Origin: Gemmataceae bacterium
GTDB taxonomy: Bacteria > Planctomycetota > Planctomycetia > Gemmatales > Gemmataceae
Direction of reading: 5' to 3'
Length of the DNA: 46,715 nucleotides
Assembly (NCBI GenBank): GCA_009692065.1
Contig: SHZY01000031.1
Coordinates: 1-46,715 of the forward strand
Positions within the stretch are counted from its first letter, which is position 1. Each line of letters opens with the position of its first letter. Under the pieces are notes generated by a model. It searched no databases. It saw only the letters and a program-made list of their open reading frames with translations, and had not been told where the DNA came from. The translations under genes were made by a program, and so were the position numbers. Positions 15,001 through 23,685 of the stretch are shown here, piece by piece.

Positions 15001-16932
15001 TCAAGCCCGCAAATCCATCGGCTCGTGCGGACTGAGTACCTCCGTATCCTCGGTATCTTCCCAAACACACAACACGTGCAGCCCCGCTCTCGGCAGTTCC
15101 ACGCCAGCGCGCGTCATGAAACCCTGCGACGCATCCACCGCCAACTCCAGGCGTCGCCGCAGCCGATCGTCGTAAATCACAAGTCTCGGCGCCTTCTCAC
15201 CGTCAAGTGCTTGCACGCACAATCGGCAGCGCCCGTCCGCCAGGAATGCCAGGCGATAGCGATCTTGCAGCGGCCGCAGCCGATCCAGCACGGGCAGCAA
15301 TCCTTGCGGCAGCGTACGCAGGATCACGAAATCGTCGGCGACCTTGCGCACGTCGCAGAGGGCCGCCGTCGGCCGCGGACATTCGACCAGTTCCGCGTGA
15401 GGCAAGCCCGTCGGCCACGGGCCGTTTTCGAAGAGCGAGTCAAGTCCCGCGACATCGCAGCGGACGTCGAGTTCAGTGCATAGCTTCTTCAACTCCTGCC
15501 AGCGCCGCCGGGCGAGCGCTGGACTGAAGGCCTCATGAGCCAGGAGCGGCGTCAGGTCGGGTTCAGCGGCTTTCTTGGCGTAACCGAGCGGCCGATCAAT
15601 GAAGACGCCGAGCCCCAACTCGACGCGCTCGTCGAGATGATCCAGATCGCGCACGCATTGCGCCAGGACCTGCCGCGTTCTTGGCGTCAGCAAAGCGGGC
15701 AGGGGATCGTCTGGGTAGAGTTGTCGGCGGCGGCGGTAGGATTGTGTCAATTGCTCCTCGGGCACGCGCGGATGGCTCGCCGGCAGCACGCGTGCATTTT
15801 CGCCGGGCGACGTGGGCAGATCGGGGACGAGGTGCCCCTCGTAATGGCGGCGCATCAAGATCGCTTGCCGCAGCGCGCGCCGACGCGGTTTCTCCTCGGC
15901 GCCCAGTAATCGGTCTGGGGCAGCCTCAAACGCGTGCAGGTAATACTTGAGTGCTAGATCCAAGAGCAACGCGTCGGGATAATTCGCCCCGCGATGATGG
16001 AACGTGACGAGATCATACGCCGTCAGATGGCGGGCAAGTTGCCGCAGAAGGCGGCTGAGAAAGTCGATCTTCTCATCCACGCTCAGCGCTTGGCGTTCGG
16101 TCAGAGCATTCAGCAAGGCGAGCGCGTTCTCGGTGAAAAAAGTGTGCGGCGAGAGAGACACGTCGTTGAACATCGAGCGCAAGAGCCTGGGCAGCGATTC
16201 ACGCAGCCAGCAGCCTGCCAGCGTATCGGCCAGCCCCGGTAGTTGCGCCGGGGAGAGGTGCCGCAGCGCGAACTCGACGACTTTGACGTTCTCGCTCCAG
16301 GCGTGTGTCGGCTGCAATCCCGCCGTCAGGAAATCGTCCCAGGAATCGCACGCCGTCGCGCCGGCCTCCTGCCGTGCGACGTAGTGAAATTGCCCGAAGA
16401 CAAACGCCGGCAGCGGCGCCTCGACCGAGGTGAGCGGCAAACGACTGGTGCCGACAACGGCTTGCCAGATCAGGCAGATCAACTCGTCGTTGACGAATTC
16501 CAGGTCGGCGAAGTCGGCCAGCGCGATCGTGCCGACGAGTTCGCGCAGCCATTTGATGGTCTCCCGGCTCTCGATGCCGCCGGCGGCGTCGTAGCCTTCC
16601 CAGGCGTAAGCAAGCAGCCCACGCGTGACGTGAATTTGCCTGGCGTGAACGTCGAGCTTGACCGAAATGGTCGATTCAGCAGCATCCGCTTGGATCACGT
16701 GCCAGGAAAGAAACGCCTTTTGTTCGCGGGTTTGCGCCTTGTCGAGCAGTCGCCCGCGGAAGATCTCCCACGCAATTGTTTCGGCTCGTGCGGCGATCCA
16801 TGTCAGGCGCAGTTCCGGCGCGGCGAAGAAATGGCAGGGCTGCATGGCGGCGTCGATCACCTGGGACACGGCGAGGAGATTGGTGACGGCGCCATCCGCA
16901 AGATTTGCGTCGGGGGCACGGAATCGAAGCAT
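15001..16932 (-). CDS. Large hypothetical protein
   Basis: I do not recognise this 643-residue protein. It is soluble and probably mostly helical, with many Leu/Ala/Arg-rich helices (CVRDLDHLDERVELGLGVFI, LSRLLRQLARHLTAYDL) and no obvious catalytic motif, membrane segment or signal peptide. The acidic tail contains VWEDTEDTEVLSPHEPMD. It reads in the same direction as the RNase E gene upstream, but the stop of that gene is separated from its start by an 18-bp inverted repeat. That repeat ends eight bases before the ATG and leaves no ribosome binding site, so a downstream start such as the Met near residue 30 is possible. It is convergent with the anti-sigma gene. Confidence 0.7.
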   Translation of the reverse strand: MLRFRAPDANLADGAVTNLLAVSQVIDAAMQPCHFFAAPELRLTWIAARAETIAWEIFRGRLLDKAQTREQKAFLSWHVIQADAAESTISVKLDVHARQIHVTRGLLAYAWEGYDAAGGIESRETIKWLRELVGTIALADFADLEFVNDELICLIWQAVVGTSRLPLTSVEAPLPAFVFGQFHYVARQEAGATACDSWDDFLTAGLQPTHAWSENVKVVEFALRHLSPAQLPGLADTLAGCWLRESLPRLLRSMFNDVSLSPHTFFTENALALLNALTERQALSVDEKIDFLSRLLRQLARHLTAYDLVTFHHRGANYPDALLLDLALKYYLHAFEAAPDRLLGAEEKPRRRALRQAILMRRHYEGHLVPDLPTSPGENARVLPASHPRVPEEQLTQSYRRRRQLYPDDPLPALLTPRTRQVLAQCVRDLDHLDERVELGLGVFIDRPLGYAKKAAEPDLTPLLAHEAFSPALARRRWQELKKLCTELDVRCDVAGLDSLFENGPWPTGLPHAELVECPRPTAALCDVRKVADDFVILRTLPQGLLPVLDRLRPLQDRYRLAFLADGRCRLCVQALDGEKAPRLVIYDDRLRRRLELAVDASQGFMTRAGVELPRAGLHVLCVWEDTEDTEVLSPHEPMDLRA

Positions 16933-16939
16933 GTTTTTT

Positions 16940-16983
16940 CAGAATTCAGATTGCAGATCTTTCAATCTGCAATCTGAATTCTG
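16940..16983. terminator. Perfect 18-bp inverted repeat after RNase E
   Basis: CAGAATTCAGATTGCAGA (16940-16957) pairs with 16966-16983 around an 8-nt loop. Read on the minus strand it follows the RNase E stop and is followed by a run of A, with the start codon of the next gene eight bases away. It may terminate the RNase E transcript and control or block translation of the downstream gene. Confidence 0.8.
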
Positions 16984-16992
16984 CAATTCCCC

Positions 16993-19731
16993 TTACCGTC
17001 CGCGCCGGCGCTGCGGCGGGCGTATCGGCTCCTCGACAACGCCGAACTTCACCTCGTTGCCGTTGTTGTCGAGGCACAGGAACTCGAGAAACTCCGGCGA
17101 CACCGCCGCCCCCGCACTGGTGATCGACACCTGCTTGCCGCCTTGCTCCTCCAGGCCGACGATCTCCTTGCGCTTGCGGTTGAGCAGGTACTGCGCGACT
17201 TCATCGTGGACGCGGATGTCGATGCGGGTAATATGCTCGCGGTTGACGGCGAGTTGCAGCATGCGCATCACCTCGATCGACACGCTCTCGCTGGTCTTGA
17301 CATGGCCCGTGGCCTTGCAATGCGTGCAATCCTGGAAGGCACTGCGCTTGAGCGACGGGCGGATGCGCTGGCGCGTCATCTCGATGATGCCAAACTGCGA
17401 GATGCGCAAGATCTTGGTGCGGGCGCGATCGCGGCGGATGGCGTCGTGCAGCGCCTTCTCGACGCCGCGGCGATGCCGTTCTTCGCGCATGTCGATGAAG
17501 TCATTCGCGATGACGCCGCCCAGATCGCGCAGGCGTAGCTGGCGGGCGATCTCCTTGGCGGCGTGCAGGTTCACTTGGTAGGCGGTTTCTTCGGCGTCCT
17601 TGCTGTCAGCCCGGAAGTTGCCGCTGTTGACGTCGATGGCGACGAGGGCCTCGGTCTGGTCGATGACGATCGAACCGCCGTGAGGCAGGGATACCTTGCG
17701 TTCCTGGATGCGGGCGATTTCCTGCTCGATGCCATACTTGTGGAACATCGGCACCGTGGCGTCATAGAACTTGATGCGCTCGGCGTAGCGAGGCATGACG
17801 GCTTCCATAAACTCCTTGGCCGCTTCATAGGCGCCGCGCTCATCCACCCAGATCGTGTCGATGTCGCTGGTGAAGATGTCGCGGATGGTGCGCGTCACCA
17901 TGTCGCTTTCCTTGTAAATTTCGCACGGCGACTTCTGCTTCTGGATGCGGCCTGCGACGACTTGCCACAGACGCGAGAGATAGGCGAGATCGCTCTGCAA
18001 CTCTTCGCGATTGCGGTCCTGGCCGGCGGTGCGGATGATGAAGCCGATGCCGCGGGGCGGACGCAGCTCGTTCATGATTTCACGCAGCCGGCGGCGGACG
18101 GTATCGTCCTCGATCTTGCGCGAGACGCCGATGCGGTTGAGTCCGGGCATAAGCACGAGATAGCGGCCGGCGATGCTGATGTAGGTCGAGAGGGTCGGGC
18201 CCTTGGTGCCGATGCCTTCCTTGATGACTTGCACGAGGACCTCCTGGCCGCGTTTGAAGATGTCTTCGATGTGGGGCCTGGGTCTGCCGAAGGGGGGCCG
18301 TCCGCCGCCGGTGCGCGGTCCGCCCCGTCCGGCGTCGCGTCCGCCACCGCGTGGTCCGCCGCGCCCGCCGCCCTGGCGATCGCGATCGCGTCCGCCACCG
18401 CCACCGCGTGGTCCGCCGCGCCCGCCGTCGGGGCGATCGCCTCGGCCACGTCCGCCGCCGCGCGGCGCCGGCAAGTAGGCGTCCACATCGGCAAACTCAT
18501 CGTCCCGGCTATCGTCGGGCGGCATTTCGGAAACCATGGGAGCTTGATCTTGCTCCGCTTGCTCATCGTCCTCCATTGCCTTCTCTTCTTCGACGATTTC
18601 CTCGATGGTGTCGTCCGGATCGTTCTTCGGAATCGCGGGTTCCATTGGCTCGGACCCCAAATCCTCCGGCTGGAAGAATTCCTCTTCCTCGATGATGATC
18701 TCCTCGATCGGCTCCGGTGCAGGTGTCGATGCCGGCCGCGACTCGGGGACAGTGGGCGCCCTCGAAAAGCTCAGGTCGTCGTCGGTGAGATCGTCTGGCT
18801 TCGGGCGTGGCTCGATGGAACCGTGCGACGCGTCGTCGGCACTGGTGCGATGTTCGCTCGAATCCATCGGCCGCGGTCGTGGGGCATCGGCTGAGGGCGG
18901 CTCGACGGCGCCGCTGTCACCTTCGGCGGCGGGCGGCGATTCCGGAGCGTCATCCTTCGGGCCGCCTTTGCGGGGCTTGCGAGAACGCGATCGGCCCTTG
19001 GCGGGTGGGCGGGCGCCCTTGCGGCGCGGCTTGTCCTCGTCGCTTTCCACTTCCGCCGCGGGCTCGGTTTCTACCGACTCCTCGACGGGCAGATTCACCT
19101 GAGTGGGTATCGAATCGTCGAACGCTTTCTCGCGCGTCTCGTTGGCAACTGGCCAATCGGAATCCAGGGCGGCGTCCGCTTCGGGCATCGACTCCTCCGG
19201 CGCGCCGGGGATGAAGTCGTCCTCCTCCATGATCTGTTCGACGATGATCTCCGGCCCGTCGTCCGCCGGCGCATCGTAGCTCCGCTCCTGATAGACTGGC
19301 GCGGGGGGCTGGCCGGACTCAAGCGGCGGCTGGCCGAAGTCATCGGCCGGGCCTCGCGCTGGCTGCGGTTGCTGATACTCGCGCCTTTTTTGCGCGTCGT
19401 AATCGTCGAACTGGCGGGGCGGTCGGCCTCGTCCGCCTCGGTCGCCCCGGTCACCACGGTCCCCGCGCCGGCCGTGCTGCTGTTCCATTTCGCGGAAGTA
19501 GGCGGGCTCGACGTCGGAGACGTGCAGGAAGCCGTTGCGGCCAACGCCGAAATCGACGAACGCCGCCTGGATGCTTGGCTCGATGTTGACGACGCGCCCC
19601 TTGTAGATGTTGCCCACGTAGCTCTCGTGGCTGGCGCGTTCGACGTAAAGCTCTTCGAGGATGCCGTTCTCGAGGATGGCGATACGGATTTCCTCCGGCT
19701 GGAGGCAGTTGATCAGCATTTCTTTTTTCAT
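16993..19731 (-). CDS. rne: Ribonuclease E/G with a large insertion in the S1 domain
   Basis: This is a 912-residue RNase E/G endonuclease, which makes the initial cuts in mRNA decay and rRNA maturation. The N-terminus (LYVERASHESYVGNIYKGRV, VNIEPSIQAAFVDFGVGRNG, FLHVSDVEP) is the start of the S1 domain. It is interrupted at about residue 85 and resumes at about 487 (HIEDIFKRGQEVLVQVIKEG). The roughly 400 inserted residues are acidic and disordered, then Arg/Gly-rich with repeated RGG units. Catalytic aspartates are seen in VAIDVNSGNFR and ANDFIDMREERHRRG; the zinc-link cysteines are in CTHCKATGH. The tail is short and basic (QRRRGR), so there is no E. coli-type C-terminal scaffold. The ATG has AAAGGA upstream. 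The DUF2344 gene lies 63 bases upstream on the same strand. Confidence 0.95.
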   Translation of the reverse strand: MKKEMLINCLQPEEIRIAILENGILEELYVERASHESYVGNIYKGRVVNIEPSIQAAFVDFGVGRNGFLHVSDVEPAYFREMEQQHGRRGDRGDRGDRGGRGRPPRQFDDYDAQKRREYQQPQPARGPADDFGQPPLESGQPPAPVYQERSYDAPADDGPEIIVEQIMEEDDFIPGAPEESMPEADAALDSDWPVANETREKAFDDSIPTQVNLPVEESVETEPAAEVESDEDKPRRKGARPPAKGRSRSRKPRKGGPKDDAPESPPAAEGDSGAVEPPSADAPRPRPMDSSEHRTSADDASHGSIEPRPKPDDLTDDDLSFSRAPTVPESRPASTPAPEPIEEIIIEEEEFFQPEDLGSEPMEPAIPKNDPDDTIEEIVEEEKAMEDDEQAEQDQAPMVSEMPPDDSRDDEFADVDAYLPAPRGGGRGRGDRPDGGRGGPRGGGGGRDRDRQGGGRGGPRGGGRDAGRGGPRTGGGRPPFGRPRPHIEDIFKRGQEVLVQVIKEGIGTKGPTLSTYISIAGRYLVLMPGLNRIGVSRKIEDDTVRRRLREIMNELRPPRGIGFIIRTAGQDRNREELQSDLAYLSRLWQVVAGRIQKQKSPCEIYKESDMVTRTIRDIFTSDIDTIWVDERGAYEAAKEFMEAVMPRYAERIKFYDATVPMFHKYGIEQEIARIQERKVSLPHGGSIVIDQTEALVAIDVNSGNFRADSKDAEETAYQVNLHAAKEIARQLRLRDLGGVIANDFIDMREERHRRGVEKALHDAIRRDRARTKILRISQFGIIEMTRQRIRPSLKRSAFQDCTHCKATGHVKTSESVSIEVMRMLQLAVNREHITRIDIRVHDEVAQYLLNRKRKEIVGLEEQGGKQVSITSAGAAVSPEFLEFLCLDNNGNEVKFGVVEEPIRPPQRRRGR

Positions 19732-19746
19732 TGCGGTCCTTTCGAC

Positions 19747-19776
19747 CCCCCAGAAATCGCTTCGCTCATTCTGGGG
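19747..19776. repeat. Hairpin of the CCCAGGGG-type family
   Basis: CCCCAGAA (19748-19755) pairs with TTCTGGGG (19769-19776) around a loop reading ATCGCTTCGCTCA. The loop resembles, in reverse complement, the one at 46473-46501. It lies between the DUF2344 stop and the RNase E start. Confidence 0.6.
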
Positions 19777-19794
19777 CTTGTGTGGGGAAAAATA

Positions 19795-20613
19795 TCATGA
19801 GTCGAACGACAGGGGGTTGCTAATTATCGGCGTCGGGCGGAGGTTTTCCGCCGGCGCCGTCCTGTCGTTCGTGCCTGTTTCTTGCATGGCCCCCTGGATC
19901 AACGGAGCGTCTTCCGTGCCGGGGGGCAGTTCGTCGGCCACTTCAAGTTCGATGCGCTCGATCACGGCGCCGCTGTCAAGAACGTCTTGCAGCCCGAGAG
20001 CCGTGACGACTTCGTCGGCGCGGGCGGCGCCGGTTGACGTGACCCACAGGGCCATCGTCAGGCAATCGCCGTCTAGTTGTAATTCATGGACGAAGGGGCG
20101 CAAATTCACGCGCCTTGGATTTGGCCGGCTGCGTACGATCCAGCATTCGGTTTGCGCCAGAAACGTTGCGCAGCGTTGGGCGAGATCATCGATGCGATTG
20201 GGTAACGGCAAGCGATAGATGGCCCGACGCACGCGGCCCGAGGCCTTCACATCGATCTCGCGCACGCTCAGAATCTCGATGCCGGGCGGGCATTGGCGTG
20301 CTAGGCGGGTGTGGATTTCTGCCGCGTCAAGCGGCTGGGCGACTTCGATTTCGAGGATCTCGTTGAGTCCCGCGATCCCGAGCGCAAGCGCCTGGGCGAA
20401 CACCATCTTCGGGTGCGGATTGAAGCCTTGCGTGACACAGAGCAAGAGGTCGGCGCGGCGGAACATGCGCTCGAAGACGTGCATCAAATCGTGATGGCTG
20501 ACGAGCCGCAAGTCGCCGGCTTTGCGAAAGCGGAGGCGGAACTTGCGACGCGGGGGCGCTTCCTTCGGCGGGGTGTCGGGAGCTATCGTTGCGTGCGTCA
20601 GATCTGGCGCCAT
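19795..20613 (-). CDS. DUF2344 (TIGR03936-type) radical SAM-associated protein
   Basis: The 272-residue protein has the DUF2344 hallmarks: FRLRFRKAGDLRLVSHHDLM (about residues 24-43), RAD-LLCVTQGFNPHPKM and FAQALALGIAGLNEILEIEV. The family is usually fused to, or encoded beside, a radical SAM protein and often next to RNase E/G, as here. Its biochemical role is not settled; a link with RNA or ribosome modification is often guessed. The radical SAM partner is not in the neighbouring sequence. The start could lie downstream of the ATG at 20613, since the first 23 residues are poorly conserved in character (a low-complexity Pro/Thr/Ala stretch). It precedes RNase E by 63 bases. Confidence 0.85.
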   Translation of the reverse strand: MAPDLTHATIAPDTPPKEAPPRRKFRLRFRKAGDLRLVSHHDLMHVFERMFRRADLLLCVTQGFNPHPKMVFAQALALGIAGLNEILEIEVAQPLDAAEIHTRLARQCPPGIEILSVREIDVKASGRVRRAIYRLPLPNRIDDLAQRCATFLAQTECWIVRSRPNPRRVNLRPFVHELQLDGDCLTMALWVTSTGAARADEVVTALGLQDVLDSGAVIERIELEVADELPPGTEDAPLIQGAMQETGTNDRTAPAENLRPTPIISNPLSFDS

Positions 20614-20761
20614 GCCGGGTTCTCCCCCAACAAAGGGGAGCCAAGGGGCGAGTCGCGCAGCGACTCACCTGGATCCACAGGTGCGGAATCCTCGCAATGG
20701 AAATGAGGCAGGGCTCGGCACAAGGTGGCGCCGATGAGTGGAAGGATCGCGGATGTCGATT

Positions 20762-20819
20762 TCCGAGCCTGAAGCGCAAGCGAAGATTTTCAATTCTTCG
20801 CTTGCGCTTCAGGCTCGGA
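20762..20819. terminator. Perfect 24-bp inverted repeat after ptsI
   Basis: Arms 20762-20785 and 20796-20819 are fully complementary around a 10-nt AT-rich loop (ATTTTCAATT). It follows the ptsI stop (20843, minus strand) by about 23 bases and is the likely terminator of the pts operon. A second small hairpin (GAGTCGC-GCA-GCGACTC, 20650-20666) lies nearer the DUF2344 start. Confidence 0.8.
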
Positions 20820-20842
20820 CTTAAATTGCGTACCCTTCTCCC

Positions 20843-22594
20843 TCAGTTTACCACGACTTCCGGGAGGACTCGGCGGGTTTGTTCCCGCAGGTAATTGTTC
20901 ACATCGCGTGCGGTGTCGAACCGCATCGCTTCTTGAGCCACTACTTTGGCTTCCTCGATGGTTATGGACCGTATGATCTTTTTGATCTCGGGTATATTCT
21001 GGGGCGTCATGCTCAGCTGGCGGAGCCCCAGGCCTAACAGCAGCATCGCGTAAAGCGGATCGCCGCTCATTTCGCCGCACACGCACACCTCAATGTTTTG
21101 AGTGGCAGCCGCGCGGATGACACGGTCGATCAATCGCAACACCGCGGGGTCGCCGGCCGAATAGAGCAGGGCGACGTGTTCATTGGTACGGTCCGCAGCT
21201 AACGTATACTGTATCAGATCGTTCGTGCCAATGGAAAAGAAATTTACCTCTTTCGCCATTTCCTCCGCCATCAAGGCCGCAGAAGGCACCTCCACCATGG
21301 TGCCGATGGGGATCTTGCGGTTAAACGCGATCCCCTCCTCTTCCAATTCCTCCTTGACATCGGCGAGGATCATCTTGCATTGCCGTAACTCCATGAGCGT
21401 GCTGACCATCGGGAACATGATCCGCACGTCGCCGTGACAGCTAGCGCGGAGGATGGCCCGAAGCTGCGTCTTGAATAAGACCAGATTGCGTAGGCACAAA
21501 CGTACACTGCGCACGCCGAGGCTGGGGTTTTTCTCGTTGAGATACTGGTCTGCCAGGTGAAATAGCTTGTCCGCCCCCAGATCGAGCGTGCGGATGACCA
21601 CCGGCTTGTTCGGCCCGATGGCCCGGACCACGCTCGTGTAGGCTTCGTATTGTTCGCTTTCGTTGGGGTCGGTGGTCCGATTGAGGTAGAGGAACTCGGT
21701 GCGATACAGGCCAACGCCATCGGCGCCGCGTTCGCCGCAATGGGCGGATTCGGTGGGGAACTCGATGTTGCCTAGGAGCACCGCGCGGATACCATCGGTC
21801 GTCTCGGCCGGCAGGTCGCGCAGTTCGTTGAGCCGTTTGGCGAACGAGCCGAACTGGCGCTGCAGGACTAAATAGCGTTCGCGGGTCTCCTCATCGGGGT
21901 TGACGATGATGACGCCGCGGTTGCCATCGACGATGATTTCATCGCCGCCGGAAACGTCCATCAAAAATCGGCCCAGGCCGACGACGGCGGGAATTTCGAG
22001 CACGCCGGCCATGATGGCGGTATGGCTGGCCTTGCCGCCGGCTTCGGTGGCGAACGCGTAGACCATCTTCGGATCGAGATTGGCGGTTTCGCTCGGCGTA
22101 AGATCATGCGCAAGCACGATGGCCGGCCCTTGCAGGTTTTGCAGCGGATTCCCCGGCTGGCCGACCAGGTGCGACAGGATCGACTTTTCGATGTCGTACA
22201 GATCGGCCGTGCGGGTACTGAACATCGGCTGGTTCAGGGCCGCGAGAGCCTTGGCATGACGCCGCATGGTCCGGCTGACGGCATATTCCGCGCTGAAGCT
22301 CTTCTGGGTGATGAGCAGTTCGATCTCGCGGATCAGATCGGGGTCCTCGATCAAGAGCGCATGGGCGGCGAAGATGGCGCCGTACTGCTTGCCGAGCTTT
22401 TCGTTGATGGCTTGTTGATTGGCGTGAGCGTCGGCGACAGCGTCCTTGAAGGCCTGATGCAGGCGTTCGATTTCCTCGTTCGCGCGTGCCTTATCGATGA
22501 AGCGGCGCGGGATTTGGATGCCTTCGGTCTCGACGATGAGCGCCGTGCCGATGGCCACGCCGGGAGAAACAGGGATGCCTCTCTTGATTTCCAT
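20843..22594 (-). CDS. ptsI: Phosphoenolpyruvate-protein phosphotransferase (PTS enzyme I)
   Basis: This 583-residue enzyme I transfers phosphate from PEP to HPr. The N-terminus IKRGIPVSPGVAIGTALIVE is typical, and the phosphorylated His lies in GGKASHTAIMAGVLEIPAV. The PEP-binding C-terminal barrel shows GLYRTEFLYLNR, FFSIGTNDLIQYTLAADR and the conserved cysteine region VCVCGEMSGDP. The ATG at 22594 matches the family start; a TTG eight codons upstream is possible. No sugar-specific EIIB or EIIC gene is in the window, so the phosphate chain probably regulates rather than transports. It is last in hpf-ptsN-ptsH-ptsI, with a 190-bp gap to ptsH that contains a 9-bp inverted repeat array. Confidence 0.96.
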   Translation of the reverse strand: MEIKRGIPVSPGVAIGTALIVETEGIQIPRRFIDKARANEEIERLHQAFKDAVADAHANQQAINEKLGKQYGAIFAAHALLIEDPDLIREIELLITQKSFSAEYAVSRTMRRHAKALAALNQPMFSTRTADLYDIEKSILSHLVGQPGNPLQNLQGPAIVLAHDLTPSETANLDPKMVYAFATEAGGKASHTAIMAGVLEIPAVVGLGRFLMDVSGGDEIIVDGNRGVIIVNPDEETRERYLVLQRQFGSFAKRLNELRDLPAETTDGIRAVLLGNIEFPTESAHCGERGADGVGLYRTEFLYLNRTTDPNESEQYEAYTSVVRAIGPNKPVVIRTLDLGADKLFHLADQYLNEKNPSLGVRSVRLCLRNLVLFKTQLRAILRASCHGDVRIMFPMVSTLMELRQCKMILADVKEELEEEGIAFNRKIPIGTMVEVPSAALMAEEMAKEVNFFSIGTNDLIQYTLAADRTNEHVALLYSAGDPAVLRLIDRVIRAAATQNIEVCVCGEMSGDPLYAMLLLGLGLRQLSMTPQNIPEIKKIIRSITIEEAKVVAQEAMRFDTARDVNNYLREQTRRVLPEVVVN

Positions 22595-22643
22595 GTGTCT
22601 TACCGCGAGGCTCAACAATCGGTCCTATAGAACGCAAAAGAAA

Positions 22644-22778
22644 ATGAACCACTGGGAGCACGGAGAGGAGACAGAGGAACTGGCATCGATCCTCACCTCT
22701 TCATTTTGCCGGTCGTGAGCCGCTCGACAGGTCTCCTCTGATTCTTCGTCCGTGCTCCCCGTGTCCCCCGTGGTTCAT
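22644..22778. repeat. Inverted array of 9-bp units between ptsH and ptsI
   Basis: Left arm: ATGAACCACTGGGAGCACGG, continuing in 9-bp steps through GAGGAGACAGAGG to about 22676. The right arm (about 22727-22778) is the approximate inverse, with CCGTGCTCCCC, GTGTCCCCC and GTGGTTCAT. It could form a long imperfect stem within the pts mRNA, reducing ptsI expression relative to ptsH. Confidence 0.65.
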
Positions 22779-22784
22779 TTATTT

Positions 22785-23069
22785 CTATTCCTCGTCGAAG
22801 TTGCGATGAAACACGTGGACCAGCGCTGACAGCGCCTCGCCGGCGCCGGGGCCGCTCACCTCGAGCAGAACTTCAGCGCCCTGGACCGCAACGAGGCCCA
22901 TGAGCGACAGCATGCTCTTGCCGTCGACGGGCACCATGCCGGAACGCGTGACCGTCACCGTGCAGCCCGGAAATAGCCTTGCCGCCTCCACAAACGCCGC
23001 CATCGGGCGCATGTGGAACCCCTGCGGGTTCGTGATCGTGACGGTTTGCCGGAGGGTGTCGGCGGTCAT
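22785..23069 (-). CDS. ptsH: HPr phosphocarrier protein
   Basis: The 94-residue HPr has the phosphorylated histidine in NPQGFHMRPMAAF (His about residue 19) and the regulatory serine region GKSMLSLMGLVAVQG, the site used by HPr kinase in bacteria that have that enzyme. It relays phosphate from enzyme I to the EIIA encoded upstream. It is 68 bases downstream of ptsN and 190 bases upstream of ptsI, all on the minus strand. Length and motifs are normal for the family. The ATG has GACGGACC upstream, a weak site. Confidence 0.95.
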   Translation of the reverse strand: MTADTLRQTVTITNPQGFHMRPMAAFVEAARLFPGCTVTVTRSGMVPVDGKSMLSLMGLVAVQGAEVLLEVSGPGAGEALSALVHVFHRNFDEE

Positions 23070-23137
23070 GGGGTCCGTCTAAAAATAAGAGGGTTCCTCG
23101 GTTAGTCTGCGAGCTTGGTCGCCGTGGTACCCGCCGG

Positions 23138-23614
23138 CTAAACAGCCGGTGTTCCGCGATCATGGTTGCAGATCAGATCCCAAATCTGCTGCGGCGAGGT
23201 CGTCTCGCGCAGCGATTTGACGAACGCCTTGTCCTTCAGACAGCGTGATACGCCCTCGAGCGCACGCAGGTGGTCGCTGGGCCGTTCCAACGGTGAGATC
23301 AGCATGACGAGAACGTGTACCGAACCGCCGTCCACGCTATCGAAAGGGATGCCGCCGGGCGCGATGGCGACGGCGCCGACCAGCCGATCAACGCTGGCGT
23401 GCTTGGCGTGCGGAATTGCCACGCCGTCGCCGATGCCGGTGGAACTCAACAATTCGCGTTTCAAGATCGCCTTGACGACGTCGTCGGATTCGTTGCCTTT
23501 GAAATAGCCGGCTAGGCGAAGATTCTCGACCATCTCGCGGACGACGCCCTCTTTCTGAGCGGCCGTCAGGTTCGCCGAGATCGCCTCGCGGATGACAAAT
23601 TCGGACATGCGCAT
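23138..23614 (-). CDS. ptsN: PTS EIIA of the fructose/nitrogen-regulatory type
   Basis: This 158-residue EIIA domain protein has its active histidine in GVAIPHAKH (about residue 72) and the typical LVMLISPLERPSDHLRALEG stretch. Standing alone, without IIB or IIC, it resembles PtsN, a regulatory phosphate acceptor that signals nitrogen, potassium or carbon state. The first ATG (23614) has GGAGTG seven bases upstream; a second ATG lies two codons later. It follows hpf by about 71 bases, the same pairing seen in the rpoN-hpf-ptsN operons of proteobacteria, but here without rpoN and with ptsH and ptsI attached. Confidence 0.92.
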   Translation of the reverse strand: MRMSEFVIREAISANLTAAQKEGVVREMVENLRLAGYFKGNESDDVVKAILKRELLSSTGIGDGVAIPHAKHASVDRLVGAVAIAPGGIPFDSVDGGSVHVLVMLISPLERPSDHLRALEGVSRCLKDKAFVKSLRETTSPQQIWDLICNHDRGTPAV

Positions 23615-23685
23615 GGGAATTCACTCCGTCAAATGGGCGAGCGGAGGGCGTAAACTCCCTGGCCTCCTCGCCATGTCGGCTCCGT

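Noticed and set aside
17563..18894. 443-codon open frame on the plus strand
   Set aside because: It is antisense to RNase E, whose motifs are clear. The product is a low-complexity Asp/Ala/Val sequence without a start signal.
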